Shown one piece after another: positions 12,243-28,600 of a DNA stretch of 64,000 nt. The stretch comes from Salvia splendens (lineage: Eukaryota; Streptophyta; Magnoliopsida; Lamiales; Lamiaceae). The number at the start of each line of letters is the position of its first letter. Position 1 is the first letter of the stretch. Made by a program: the position numbers and the translations under genes. The notes beneath the pieces were generated by a model. That model was not told the DNA's origin. It searched no databases and worked only from the letters and a program-made list of their open reading frames with translations. The stretch covers positions 53,547 through 117,546 of the forward strand of contig NW_024599112.1 of NCBI RefSeq assembly GCF_004379255.2, in the 5' to 3' direction.

Positions 12243-12306
12243 TCCATCGCGTTATAAAATTGTATTTCTCCTCTCGCCAATTTTCCTCCTTTTGCGAGAT
12301 AGAGAA

Positions 12307-14061
<1,755 letters not shown>

Positions 14062-17000
14062 GATCTGAGATGACCGCTCTTGTGCTCGTGGTAGCGTTCT
14101 ACGCTCTCTCGATGGTTTTGTTAGTATCACAACTAGCATCTTAAATCGTTTTCTCGTCATCACATAACTATGCTTTACAATGCAAGGATTATTGATACAC
14201 AACTTATGTTTTGGTTGACCAAGTGTGCTCTCATGTTTTCCGTTTACAGTTAATTCTCTGGAAAGATTGCTTTATTTTCTTTGACATCGTGTTCTTTATC
14301 AATAGCAATCATCCACCACAAGCACAAGCACATAACACAAGGCTAGTTTTGCATAAATTGGAGTTGTTTGTTATAATACGACTTCTTGGTCTTCTTTTGT
14401 GAATGCTGATTTTATATTTATTGGAATTTTTTAGATCTGAAAATTATATTCCTCACATGAATACTGCTAGAGATTTTTTTCTTGCAAAAAAAAAATATTC
14501 GATGGCAACCACCAGAGCTGGTCTTCCGATCTGCTTCACATGCTTATTCTGAATGTGTTGGCGATTAAAAATTTAGTGGTATCTGGTATGGATATATTTT
14601 CATGTTATGTATCCAACTAATTACAATATATCTGGACATTAATTTTTATTTTGAGCTATGATATGAGCTAAATCAGCGTTGCTTAATAAGGAAACTTTTT
14701 TTTTCTTAACGTGCTGGCGAGTAAAAATTTAGTTGTATGGCATATTGTTATTTAATTAGTTAAAATAAGAATGTCATTACATAGGATAGTAATTTATTAG
14801 AAAACTATGGATAAAATTGGATAAGTTTGAAACCAAACCACCAAGTGACCAAACCAATACGGACACATGTTGATTAAAAAAGAACTCTACTACAAATAGA
14901 GCAATCATAATTTAACAACAGACATTTCTATACCGAAACATCATCTAATATATACGTCTATCAAAAAAAAATTAATAATACATATAGATACAGACATTGG
15001 AGAAAAAAATCTTACATTTCCAAACATGAGCAATGCATCAATTACTTTTAAGTATTTGGGACTTATAAATTGTAACTGACAAAAATTAATTTATTCATTA
15101 TTTACAAAATTTATTTGTGAAGCCAATGACATTGTATTGTATTGGACAATGGAGTTGACTAATAACTTTTGTTTTTTTATTCTAACCAAGATCACATTTC
15201 CCTAAAAATGGCAATCTTGTAAATAATCTTAAAATTCTCTTTTTATATTATAGGTATAGATTGCACATTAAAATTCGTATTATTTAAATTCGTGTTATTT
15301 TAAAATTGATCTATTTTAAGGGACGAAGGGAGTAATACTCAATAATTTGAGTAAAATTGTCTTTTCACTTTAAGTTCGTGGCCTACTTTTAATCGTGGCT
15401 AACAAAATCGGCTAATTCGACATATTTATGCTTTATACAAAGAAGTATATAATATTGAAGAGAACATACAATGAAATGCAGGCTAGAGCATTTTTAAGTT
15501 CAACTCTAAACACTTTTGTTAAATCTCAAAATGTTGGAACATTTGACTTGAACTACCAAAACTGTATAAAGCATGATAACTTGAGAATATTAAAATGCAA
15601 TTTATTTTCCATTTAACAATAAATTTATCCTTTCTACTATTATTCTTACCTCAACCATTTATGAGATCAGTAAAAGTTTTTACACAAGTAGAAAAAATAT
15701 TCCCTTTCTTTTAGAAATTATATTCCAGAAGTCTTTTACTACTTTCATTATATCAAAGTTTTTTATCTGCTTTGTGCTATATTGGAATAAAAGAAAGAAA
15801 TATAAAATTGAAAATAAAAAAATATGATTTTAACTTAAATTCATATATGGCAACTATCATTAAATACTATAAGTCCATTCAAACTAGATAAGTAAAGACC
15901 AATTATGATCCGTTTCCATTTAAGCCAACGAGTTCAGTTCAATCACATTTATGTGCAAGTTTAATTTCTACTACTCCTACTATATTTATGATGGTTTAAA
16001 TTTCTTATATTATTATTATAGTCATACAATGGTTTGTATGTTAACTTCACGTATATACTAGTATAGGCATATTCACCCTATAACAATTTCAATTCTAAAA
16101 ACTTCAAGAATTGAATTTTTTAATAAATAATTTGACCTGATCAAAAAGTTGAATGACAAAATTAACACCAATTCTGTGTGAACGAGAAGATCTGAAAGCA
16201 TATGTTGTACTAAGTTCAAAATTGATTTTGTCAGTAGTACAGAACTAAGACCTATTATAAGCCATCGGAAAATTGACGACGAAGATCATATATGCATACA
16301 TATCATTACAGAAGTTTAGAAATATTATCAAAATAATCATAGAAAAAATTAGCAGTTAATCATGTAACAATTTAAAGCTACTCACTTTTTTCTTTCCTAA
16401 AAATATCTCTTACCTTTAAAATTTACATAATTCACTATTTAAATTAATTTTCATAAAACATATATATTAAATTAAGGTAATGCAATGAAGATTCTAATAA
16501 TGTCCTAATTGTATATGTTCACATGAAGAAAATTGATAATGTATTTGCATATTGAGTGTTATAGTATATATTTCACACTAAAATAATAAATATTGAATAT
16601 TAATATACACACTGTAATGATACATGTTTGAGTGTTGAAATAATACTCGAGCCATACCATAGATTATACATTTATGATGTTATGGTGAATATTCATGTTA
16701 CTCATTGTGATGATTAAAACAAAACACACATTCGCAATTGATTGATAGTACTAAACATAGTTTATACAAATGTATCAGTATAGTCTAATGTATAAAATTA
16801 CATACTACTACTATATATCATTAGGATAAAGTGGGAGAAATATATAGAAAAAGTGATTACAGATATTATTAATAAAAAATGAGATATACCTAATTAGAAA
16901 AAGAAACTTATTAAAAATAAAAGAAGATTAATTTTTATAAATAATATAAAATAGAAAAAAACACGAATGCTGATTATGAATGTAGGTAATACAGTACGTA

Positions 17001-18016
17001 ATTTTAGAAAGGGTAAATATGCAATAAAATTATGAAATTTGGTTAAATTCTAGTTTATCTAATAACTTTAAAAAATACTGGTAGTAGTTAATTATAACTT
17101 TAACATTTTTCTTAATTGCCCTGTAGCAAAAAATTTAATCATACTCCGTAGTACTATATTTTTAAATTTATCAACGTAATACGTACATATGCAAACATTA
17201 AAGACGTGATTGACTAAGTGTATTAAATGACGTCGTTTGAATAGCTGAACGTTTTGTTCGCATGGTATTTTTTTACTAAATCATACTGTACATAATTTCC
17301 TCCAAATTATAGACTATGAGACAATTGAAAATGTCAAAGTTTTAATTGACCAATTTAAGTTACTAAGATAGACCCGAATTTGACCAAATTTCATGATTTT
17401 ATTGCCTATTTCACCTTTTAGAAATATGATTTGTCCACTCTATAAATCAAGCTTCAATGCATATTTAAAATAATGCTTATATTCAAAAGTTTTGCTAGTA
17501 TTGTTATGTTTATGGAAATAATCTTTGGAATTGTAGAAAATCATATAAATTCCATGACTGTACCACTAAATACCCCTGTTTTCGAATAAAAAGAGATGCA
17601 AATCATATTTAAATGCCTGCATCAAATACTAGAGAAGGAATCAGCGGTTAGTTTAACTTGCAAAATATCGAATGAGTAATATTTTTTATTTTAAATTTCT
17701 TTTATTCATAACAAAGAATTAACGTAAAAAACCATGTTCTTAATTGCAATTAATTTTCTTATTTATTCACCTTCCGAAGTTGATCCACCCTCTATCATTT
17801 ATTACAGCTAATTAAGCCGAAGCTGATTAATTTAGACAAAAAATTATGAAAGAAAAAAAAGTCAAACTAAAATTAGATAAGAAGTTAACTGTAATTTGCA
17901 GATGTGTTTGTGAGTATATTTATATAATTAGGGGTAAAATTGGAGGAGGTTTTCGGTGGGTTGTTCAGACCTTCGGAGCGAAATCGAGGCTCTGTCTTCT
18001 CTTCTGAGTTTACAGA

Positions 18017-18018
<2 letters not shown>
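14062..18018. other. AT-rich intergenic region between RPL19 and SEC16B
   Basis: The first 350 bp or so probably contain the RPL19 3' UTR. The rest is very AT-rich with no exon, RNA gene or complete element that I can support. A fragment GGGACGAAGGGAGTA near 15320 looks like one end of a decayed Stowaway MITE. Confidence 0.5.

Positions 18019-18063
<45 letters not shown>
18019..18063. repeat. (CT)22 microsatellite in the SEC16B leader
   Basis: An uninterrupted CT run of about 45 bp lies roughly 365 bp before the SEC16B ATG. CT/GA runs are frequent in plant 5' leaders and can bind GAGA-binding (BPC) factors; whether this one is regulatory is not shown. It is likely variable in length. Confidence 0.9.
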
Positions 18064-18065
<2 letters not shown>

Positions 18066-18427
18066 CACATATATACGCACAGCCGACACGTATGAATAGG
18101 CGATTCCTTCTCTTTCCTCAATTATCAATTTTGATCTGTAAGTCAAGATTTTCTGCATCAATTCGGTAATTATTTAGGTCCTATGTGTTGAATTGATTCA
18201 CAATTTTGCAGAATTTTCGTGTTTTTGCATCTTCGTGTACCGCGTTTCGGATATTGGTGGACTTGTAAAACCCCGGATCTTGTTCGATTTGGATTGTTTC
18301 GGGTTGTATTTTGTGGAATTAGGCGGGTTTTGTTCCTGGATCTGTGTGTCTATTAACTAGCTCGGATCAATTAGGGTTTTGAAATTTAGGGGTGAGTTTT
18401 GTGGAGTCTAAAGTTAGGTTTGATTGA

Positions 18428-21400
18428 ATGGCTTCGAATCCTCCATTCTCGGTGGAGGATAATACTGACGAGGATTTTTTTGATAAATTAGTGGATGATG
18501 ACGACGATGTGGACTTTAAAGTCTCCACATCGGCGGAATCTGGAGGCCGTCATGTCGTGTCGGACGGGAATGAATCTGATGAGGCTAAGGCTTTTGCCAA
18601 TTTGAGTATCAATGAGCTTGACGATCATGGTGAGGTTAATGTTGAACAAGTCTCCAGCAGTGATCGTAGCGTAGTTGATGATTTAAGTGCAAAAGTGGAG
18701 ACAGCTGAACAGATTAGCAAAGTTGAAACAGGGGAGAGGCATGGAATTCCATTAGTGTCAGCTGATTCATTTGAATTTGGTACCGTGTTACAAAAACTGG
18801 AAAATGAAAATGGCGGTGCTAATGTTTTGGCTAATGCTGACAGTGGTGAGGCTGAAAATGTGGGTGTCTCTGACATGCCAGTGCTGAGCAAGACAACTAG
18901 TGGTAGCGAAATAGGGGCTCGTGGAGTTAAAGAAGTTGCCTGGAGTGCCTTTAATGAGGAGTCGGTTCAGAATGATAGCAATGGCTTTGGATCATACTCA
19001 GACTTTTTCACCGAATTCGGAGGGGAAAATCCCATTGATGCATTTAGCAACACAGTGGGGGTTACTTCAAAGAATGGGTCGCAAGATGCTGTTGGAAATG
19101 ATGTACATGGATCCACTTATACGGATACTGCAGACAATTACGGGCAGTACAATCATACACAGAATGATAGTATTGCAGCAGATCAGAGTTCATCTGTGCA
19201 GGATATGAGTAGCACCCAGTACTGGGAAAACCAATACCCAGGTTGGCAGTATGACTACGGTACTGGACAATGGTATCAGGTTGATGGCTATGATGGGGGT
19301 TCTACTGTGGAAGGAAATGCTGACTCTAATGTAACTTCTACTTGGGGAGGGGCTGGTGGGCAGGTTGATCTCTCTTACATGCAGCAAACTGGTCATTCTG
19401 TATCTGGAGCTGTTGCTGAGGCTGGTAAAACAGAGACAGTTTCTAATTGGAACCAGACCTCTCTGGCGAGTGATGCTACGGAAACAACAAACTGGAATCA
19501 GGTGTCAGAAGTGAGTGGTAATAGCAGTGTGGTTTCATCAGACTGGAATCAGGCATCTAATGATAATAATGGTTACCCTGCTCATATGGTATTTGATCCT
19601 CAGTACCCTGGGTGGTACTATGATACTATTGCCCAAGAATGGCGCGCTTTAGAGTCATACGCCCAGTCTGAGCAGTCTAATGCTCAAGTCCACGATCAGA
19701 TGAGTAAGGATGATTATTCATTTACTGATACATTTTCTCAGAACAATACACTGACGGCAAGCAGTTCGCATGATCAAGGTAATAATTACAATCCTCAAAT
19801 CTTTGGCAGCCAAAGCCCAGATCAGAATTGGTTGGGATCTGCTAACAACTACAACCAACAAAACTCAAGAATGTGGTTACCTGATAAAACTGGTACCACT
19901 GGGGAAGCTGCTTTACAATACACAGAAAACCAAGTAACGGAAAATAACTATGCACAGAATGTTTCTGCAAGTCTGCATGGAAGTCAACAAAGTAACGCTC
20001 ATTATGCAGTAAATGGTCCGTATTATGAAAATCTAAGCCAACATCAGAACAACAACTATTCTATGCCTTCCCAGTTTGTTGGCGGAAACTTCAGTCAACA
20101 TTTCAATGACTCCAAAGTCAATCAAAATGACCAGAAATACTTTTCAAATGACTTTATGGCAATCAAAACGCTGTGAACTTCTCTCAGCAACAGATTCAAA
20201 ATACTCCAATGACATACAATCCTGCGTCGGGGAGGTCATCTGCTGGTCGTCCTGCTCATGCTTTAGTTGCCTTTGGTTTTGGTGGCAAGCTCGTTGTGAT
20301 GAACCATAACAACTCTAATGAAAATTTGAACTTTGGAAGCCAGGTATGTGTTTGTGCCATTCTCATAGGTTCTGTTAATAACTGGCCTTGTATTGCATGC
20401 TTATAAAATTTTATTTTTCATGAAGAATCCTGTGGGTGGCTCAATAACTGTTCTCAACTTATCAGAAGTTGTGACTGGCAACATTGATGCTGTAAATCAT
20501 GGAAGGGGTGTAAGCACTTATTTCCAGGCTCTCTGCCAGCATTCTCTTCCAGGTCCTCTCACAGGTGGAAGTGTGGCCACAAAGGAGTTGAATAAATGGA
20601 TTGAGGAAAGGTTAAATTCTGAGCCTGCTCATATGGATTACAGAAAGGCTGAAGTGTTGAAGCTGCTCCTGTCGCTGTTAAAAATAGCCTGTCAGTATTA
20701 TGGAAAACTTCGATCTCCTTATGGCACAGATGCTGCGATGAAGGTAAATTATTAAGTCAAAGAAGGATTGATTTACTTTTGTTTTAAAAGCCATTTTTCT
20801 TTTTGTCATCAATATCTGCTTCAAAAATGTGGTAGTCTCTTTTTTGAAAATTACCACTAATTCCATGAAATATACTGGAGTACCTAACAACAGCTGCCTG
20901 ACTATAATAATTATTTTCTGTATGTGTGGTGTATCTTATGCTATTCCCTTTTCTCTCCGAGTATGTCACTCGTCTGATATTCACGTAACAGAATAGTTTT
21001 ATACTTAACCACCGTTAAACATGTAAACAAATAAAATCAAATATTAACCTTTTGTTTGAATTTGTAAAAATACATAGCCACTGAATCAAATATTCTAGTA
21101 ACTTGATAAGTTGAGTGGTGGATATCAATTTTTTGTTCTTATAACTATTGTTCTATTACAGTCTACAGAAATTAGTTGCTTATATATCTGCGGCCTGGGT
21201 GCTTGTCATTACTTTGATCTCTATGTCCGTATTTTGATCATTTATTTTTTCAAACAGGAAAGTGATGCTCCAGAATCGGCGGTTGCCAAACTGTTTGCTT
21301 TTGCTAAAAGAAATGGGTCACAGTTTAATCAGTATGGTGATGTCACCCGATGCTTGCAGCAACTTCCATCTGAAGGACAATTGCAGGTACTCAATCATTT

Positions 21401-24400
21401 ACCGCACAATAGCATGTTAATTCTTTAATCAATAATTCTATATATGACAGATAAAATTCTGTTTTAGGCCACTGCTGCTGAGGTTCAAATTCTTCTGGTT
21501 TCCGGAAGAAAGAAGGAAGCTTTAGAATGTGCACAGGAGGGACAGTTATGGGGTCCTGCCCTTGTTCTTGCTGCTCAACTTGGTGATCAAGTTAGTTCAT
21601 CTCAAACCTGATTCCGGTTAATAAATATTTGAATCCTCTCTTGGCCTATGTATCTTTATTATAACTTTGTTGACGGAAAAACATATGCAGTTCTATGTTC
21701 ACACTGTCAAGCAAATGGCACTTCGCCAGTTAGTGGCTGGATCACCCTTGCGAACACTATGCCTGCTCATTGCTGGCCAACCAGCTGACGTCTTCTCTGC
21801 AGATACTGCAGCTGTTAACAACATCACTGGTTCTATAAATGTGCCTCAACAACCTGCACAGGTGTGAAGTAAATGCTTTGAAAAACTTTCTGTGATTTTT
21901 CCAGATGTAGTTTTAAAAAATTTAGCTATAATAGTTGTTTATAAGGGTTGAGATTGTGCTGTATGCATCACTAGAGGATCTAGTTGGATATTCTATCTAT
22001 TTCCCTCTGTTTCTTAATTTGTATGTTGTTAGATTTGGGCAGCATGTTAAGTTTATCTCCTCTGTTTTGTATTGCCAACTACCCAGTTTGGAGCCAATTG
22101 CATGCTGGACGACTGGGAAGAAAATTTGGCTGTGATAACTGCAAATAGAACAAAGGATGATGAACTTGTGCTTATCCATCTCGGTGATTGTTTGTGGAAG
22201 GAAAGAAGTGATGTATGTCTAGTTTCGCTCAAACTATATTTTTGTTTTTACTTTTGGTAGTTCCTTCAGTCCTTCCTAACTCGTGAGTTAATGAATTACT
22301 TTTGCTTAGATAATTGCTGCTCATATATGCTATTTGGTTGCGGAAGCTAGCTTTGAGCCGTATTCCGACAGTGCAAGATTGTGTCTCATTGGTGCCAATC
22401 ATTTAAAAATGCCACGGACGTATGCAAGTCCAGAAGCAATTCAGGTTTGCCTGAGTTACCATTACTTTGCAGAGCAGTCTTTACCTTTTGAGAACATGTA
22501 ATCCACTACCTAGGGTACTGAGTCTGAGTTTCAATCAGCCTGGAAGGAATTCTATATGAAAAACACAAATATCATTTTAAATTCCACTTTTCTGACAGTT
22601 TTCTTGCTCGAGTACGTAGTATTATCCTTTAGCACTCTCCTTGTAGGCAGGGTTGTTTACTTTGTTTTACTGCTCCAACAAGTTTATGTTACAGTTGGGT
22701 CAACTATTTGTACCATACAACTTACATCTACTTGGTGTGAACAAATTTGAAGAGTATTTTTCTTGCAGAAGCATAATATATTAAATAGTTTTATTGTTAG
22801 CTTGTATTTAGTACATTGATATTAGCCCCAACTGCATATATGACCTTTGTGTGTTTGACCTTTGTGTATTTTAACAGAGGACAGAGATATATGAGTATTC
22901 AAAGACACTTGGGAACTCTCAGTCCGTTCTACTTTCATTTCAACCTTATAAGTATGTATATGCACTCATGTTGGCTGAAGTTGGGAGGACGTCGGAGGCA
23001 TTAAAGTATTTATCTTATACCTAAAACATCTTTTGTGGATTCTTGTCTTTGTTTTACGGATTTCATCTTTGTTTTCTAAATTATTTCGATGTAGGTACTG
23101 TCAAGCGGTACTAAAATCGCTTAAAACTGGACGAACTCACGAGCTGGAGAATCTAAGGAATTTAGTTTCATCCCTTGAGGATAGGATTAAAGCTCATCAA
23201 CAGGTCAACTTTGCTTCCTCTAATTTACGTCATTGATTTTTGGTATATTCTTAAATCTGGAACCTCTTTTGATGCAGGGAGGATTCTCTGTAAACTTAGC
23301 TCCCAAGGAATTTATCGGAAAATTGCTAAACCTTTTTGACAGTACTGCACATCGTGTTGTTGGGGGCCTGCCACCACCTGCACCGACCTCAGGCGGTGCT
23401 GTTTATGGTAATGAGAATCATTACCAGTCCAGTGGACCCAGAGTGTCGAGTAGTCAATCAACAATGGCTATGTCTTCATTAGTTCCTCAATCCATGGAAC
23501 CTATAAATGAATGGGCAGCTGATAGCAAAAAGATTATGCACACAAGAAGCGTTTCAGAACCTGACTTTGGAAGGAGTCCGATGCAGGTTTCTTTCAGCCC
23601 TTTTATATGCTATTTTACCTGAATATGCTTATTCAATATGTAGAATGATGTCATATGTTTCTATAAATAATGACATGATATCTTCTTTTGACGAGTAGAG
23701 TCAGGCTGATCCATCGAAAGAAGCAACTTCTGCTAGCACACAGAACAAAGCATCAGCAGGAGGTGGTACATCTCGCTTAGGGCGTTTTAGTTTTGGATCT
23801 CAGCTCTTTCAGAAGACTGTTGGTTTAGTACTCAATCGTCAAGGTCGCCAGGTATATTTACTGAGCTCCCTGTTTTCCAAAAACATGCCTTAAATTTACT
23901 TTATAATTTGAAGTATGCATTTATTGTTTGGTTGATCCTGTTTGTACTTTTTCCTAGGCAAAATTGGGTGAGACAAATAAGTTTTATTATAATGAAAAAC
24001 TCAAGAGATGGGTGGAGGAAGGTGTCGATCCTCCAGCACCAGAAGCAGCTCTTCCGCCGCCACCAAAGGCTTCAGTTTTTCAGAATGGAGCATCAGAAAT
24101 GAATTCATTGCAAAGTGAACCTCGTAACAATGGGAACCTTGAATTTAAAAGCCCAAGCACTATGGATAATAGTCCAGGAATGCCACCACTTCCTCCGACA
24201 GCCAATCAGTACTCGGCACGTGGAAGGATGGGTGTTCGCTCTAGGTAAATTCTTTAAACTACTTTTGTAATTCGTGTTGCTACTTGGGTCTTCTTCCATT
24301 ATGTGCGGAAACAAAACAACTGTGTAATAATGCTGAGGTAAGGACTTGTTTGGTGCTCTCGGGTCAGGCATTGGGGATTGAACTTATATTAATTTCTCAA

Positions 24401-25015
24401 GCTTTTCAGCTTTTATCTCCCATGAGAACTGATGTTGCAACTGTTTGAAAGAGAAGTTATCAATCAAATACTAATACTTAGCTCTTATCTGATTAGTTCC
24501 CTCTTTTAATGGCCAGGTATGTTGACACTTTCAACCGAGGTGGCGGGAACACAGTAAGTGGGTTCCAGTCGCCTTTTGTACCTTCTGCAAAACCAGCAGG
24601 TGGCATCAACCCTAAATTTTTCGTTCCAGCACCAGTATCCCATGCTGAGCAGCTAGTCGTTGAAGAAAAGCAGAATGCTTCCACCACTTATGAAAATCCT
24701 TCTTCCTCTCCTCCTAATGACTCGTTCCATTCGCCAACTCCCTCATCTTCCATGGCAGCCATGCAAAGATTTGGAAGCATGAGCAACATATACAACAAGG
24801 GGGCAAATGATAGCTCCTTTGCGTTACATTCACGGAGAACTGCTTCATGGGGTGGGAGCTTAAATGACTCAATGAGCCCTCCAAATAGGGGACAACCTCC
24901 GGGAGAGCCACTGGGCATGCGTCCTCCATCTTTCAGGCAAAGTGACACTTCGCTAGCAGATTCATCAGTGAGTGGTGGCAGTTTCGGAGAAGAACTACAA
25001 GAAGTCGAGCTCTAA
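18428..25015 (+). CDS. SEC16B: Protein transport protein SEC16B homologue (one-base frameshift in exon 1)
   Basis: Thirteen exons: 18428-20343, 20426-20743, 21258-21386, 21468-21590, 21691-21861, 22087-22212, 22310-22444, 22878-23005, 23095-23203, 23278-23586, 23699-23851, 23958-24244, 24517-25015. The acidic N-terminus (MASNPPFSVEDNTDEDFFD) and a long Asn/Gln/Ser-rich region with YPGW repeats precede the conserved central domain (RPAHALVAFGFGGKLVVM, LWGPALVLAAQLGD, FYVHTVKQMALRQLV). A proline/serine-rich C-terminus follows (FYYNEKLKRWVEEGVDPP; ends LQEVEL). SEC16 organises COPII budding at ER exit sites. In the T-run at 20153-20155 one base is missing relative to the family frame: upstream reads SNDF, downstream resumes NQNAVNFSQQQ one frame over. 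Exon lengths sum to 4403, a multiple of three only if one base is added. It is either a sequence error or a real lesion. Confidence 0.92.
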
Positions 25016-25688
25016 TATCCTCAAGATGTACATAGCAAATTTATCCATACAGCCAGAGCCTGTTCAAATCACAGATTGTCTGCAGCAAGTGATGGAGATC
25101 GACAAATTTTCTGTCCTTTTATTTTCTCTCCTTTTCGATAGCCCCTTTTTTTAATTTTTGTGGCATCAATTATATGTTTTGTGTTTTTACTATTGTATTT
25201 TAAATGTTAGTTTGTTATTTAGTAGCCAGTACTATACTTTATAGAGGTTTGCTCATCATTAAAAATGAACACTGTTCTGGTCGCTGGAAAGTAATAGCGC
25301 GCGAACTGTAAACATTCGAGCAAAGAATAGGAATGTTACGCAGAGGATTTTGATAAGTTATAAACAGTTGAATAATATTTAACATTTTGTTTCAGTTTTG
25401 CTAAACACCTGATTTTGATGGTAGTGTTAGTATTTTGTTTCATTTGCAAAATCACTGATAGAAATAATGTTCTTGAAATATTCTCAACAGTGATACACCA
25501 AAGTTCCAGCACATGTATCACGTATGACACTTTTTCTACATTGTCTTTTTATGACGTAAAGATAATGATTGAATTATTTTAGATACAATGACACCTAAAC
25601 CAAGTACACGATTGCGAGATTTTACAGAAAAAAAAATCTTAACTGTGAAATTTTGGTGTTCCAATCGAGGGCAGTATACTTTGAAATG
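25016..25688. other. Spacer between convergent SEC16B and AsnRS genes
   Basis: The two genes face each other and their stop codons are 673 bp apart. The spacer must hold both 3' UTRs. I see no further exon or repeat. Confidence 0.6.
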
Positions 25689-28600
25689 TCAAAAATCAGC
25701 TGATCCAGGTGCTCGAGGGAAGGGTATTGCATCTCTTATATTGTCGACCCCAGTAGCAAACTGCACAAGCCTCTCGAAACCCAACCCGAATCCGGCATGG
25801 GGAACTGTCACACAAGAATAACACAGGGTGTTATTTTTAGTCCTGTTGGTAGCAGTTGTAATCCCATAATTTAGAGGGCAAACTTAGTCCTATATACTTC
25901 GAAAGTATGCAATTTCTGTACATTTTGCCAGAAACTTTAAATTTGGGGCCTTTTTGATACTAAAGCTTAAATTCCTATACCAAATCTTCACATCAAACTT
26001 CAAGATTGATTAATCGATAATGAAACGCAAAACTTGGGGGGTTATCTCAAGTGTCAAAATATGTAAGAAGGTGCCTATATGGGGATCCACATGCAATTTC
26101 GTTGGTGTTTCAATCAAGGTATGGGTACTGGCTCGTGGAGCTTGACCCTTGATGCGGTCTCACTCAAGACCCCATAATGAATATATTTTCGGAATAATGC
26201 ACAAATGATGGCAGTTCCAAAATCCTGAGGTTAAGGGACAATGTACACTTCTGAATGTTTTTGGGACTATTTTGCCACTCCTTAGTAATAGGATTAAAGA
26301 TGCCCTTCTCCCAAGTGTAACACAAGTAATATAGTATTTCACCCTCAATTTTAAGATACTTGCTACATCTTCAGCATCAGCTATAGTGCTTGAACTCGAT
26401 AAGATTGGGATGTAAAATTGGATGAAGTATAAGCCTCACCTGAACCATAGCGCCGCAGGTCAAGGTACCACCAGTAGCTCTCCTTGTTGAGCTTTAAATC
26501 ATCCAACCTTTGTTCCAGATAAGCAAGGCGTTCTTCTCTTTGGCTTCCACCAATTAGTTCGCCAATCTGAGGAATAGTAGTTTAGAAGACAAGAAAATAA
26601 AAAGATACTTCAAATGCAGAGACCATAACTTTTCTGCATGCCTAATTAACACCTTAGAAGAAAGTGGTGGGTTGGAAGGTGTGGTATATGTAGATTGCAT
26701 GAAGTCGGAAGATAAAGCCAAGTAGATTGAGATGGAATACTGTGCACATATCAATCCAAATGTAACATGACAAGCAAATATTGTGCAATCGATGGAGTAA
26801 AAGGAACTTAATGCAAAGCAATGTGTCCAGAACTGCAGACTATATTCGTCATCACATTATATTATCTGATAGATAGAATTACGATTCTGATAGATTTACC
26901 CGAGGAACCAACATATCCATGGCTGCAACAGTCCGCCCATCATCATTTTGGCGCATGTAAAATGCCTTGATATCCTGAGAGTTAAGAGAACAAAAGTCCA
27001 ATCCCCAATCTGTAGAGGAATATAATGCAAATAAGCCTAGGAAGAAGATATTCTTACCTTCGGATAATCTCTTACAATTACAGGACATCCACCAAAAGCT
27101 TGCTCAGTTATATATCGTTCATGCTCACTTTGCAGATCACATCCCCATGTTACCTATAACAACATATAAAAAAGGTCAAATAGTTAAATAGGCCATCCTA
27201 GTTGAAAAAAAGAAAAGAAAAAATTGAAGTGCTGGGCCATAAGACAAGTACCGGAAATTCAAATTTCTTCTTTGCTTTCAGGAGAAGTTCAACTGCATCA
27301 GTGTATGTCAGCTGGACAACCTTTTTCTCAACTACATCCTGACAAGTGTGTTTCAAAATGAGACAATAATCAGCAAATATAATACGAACATATAACAATT
27401 GGCATAAATAGTACGGAGTAGTAGAATGCTCTTAAAAATCAAGGAAAATAGAAGAAGTTCCAAATGACTGAGTTAGAACCCATACACTTAGCCGGTCGAT
27501 GATTCCTTTCTCAATCCAAGTATTGAAGAAATCCATATCTTCTTTGCAGTTTTCAAGAACGTATTTTACCTATCAAACAAAATAAGAAATACAAGCCAGT
27601 GTTAGAAACACAGCAAAAATTAAAGTATGTCGATAAATTCATAGAAGGACAATAGGGTTTGTACGGTAACCTACTACATACTGGAGATATGCAGTTGCAC
27701 AAGCCATGTCATCTTCTAGATCAGCAAATGCAAGTTCTGGTTCTATCATCTTGGGAAAAAAAGCAGTAGTCAAGATTATTGCCACAATCTAAATGCACAT
27801 AAACACTAATTCCTGGAAGGAAATAATGGAACAGAAAACAAATCGGAAGTATACATGTCAGTAACTTAGTAAATCCTATGTATACCCAAAATTCAGCCAA
27901 GTGCCGAGATGTATTTGAATTTTCTGCTCTAAATGTAGGACCAAAAGTATATACCTGGCAGATAGCAAATAAATATTAACAGACAATATACAGAGAGCAA
28001 GTAAATAAGCAACTGTAAAAGTTCCAGGGATAGCTCTAAATTGCTATTATACACTAGAAATGGCAAGTACATATTAATTGACAAGCAAGAGTTTTACATC
28101 CGTAAGAGCAGTAGCATATGTTTCAGCATTCAGTTGCCCAGACACTGTTAGAAAAGCCGGTTTTCCAAAGAAGTCCTGCCCAGAGAATAAACAAAGAACA
28201 CGTCAAACATTATTTTGTTTTCATTGCTTTTACATAAGAATGCATAAGAAAATAGTACTGTATCACATGATATCTGCCACAGAAAAAGACAGCTATCAGC
28301 AGAGCATCATTTGAAGATATCAAAATTGCTTAAATGACTGTAACCTGAGGACCACCCCAAGCAAGCATACTCACTCCAATTGAGACACAGAAAACTCACA
28401 AGGAGAACAGAGCAAAATTAGCACGCTGGTAGCCCATGCCCCTCAGCCAGCCCACCAAAATATCATTTGGTAGTGGTTTTTCAGGCACAATGTTCCCAGC
28501 TTTCCATTCAGGATCCAAACTTTTAGCATCTGATGTTTCCAATTATTAATGCAATCTACTTTCATCAGTTGCGTGAATCTTGTGAGCAGTATACTGCTTA

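Noticed and set aside
14522..14532. TCTTCCGATCT matches the end of a common sequencing adapter
   Set aside because: Only 11 bases match and the bases before them do not. In 64 kb of both strands a match to some part of an adapter is not surprising, so contamination is not supported.
17885..18161. Minus-strand frames with Glu-Arg runs
   Set aside because: They are translations of the (CT)22 microsatellite.
25588..25821. Plus-strand 77-codon frame between SEC16B and AsnRS
   Set aside because: It is the reverse of the last AsnRS exon.
25600..26440. AsnRS seemed to lack its motif 3 exon
   Set aside because: The exon was found on the minus strand at 25804-25689, with GFGLGFERL and the family C-terminus, in phase with exon 14.
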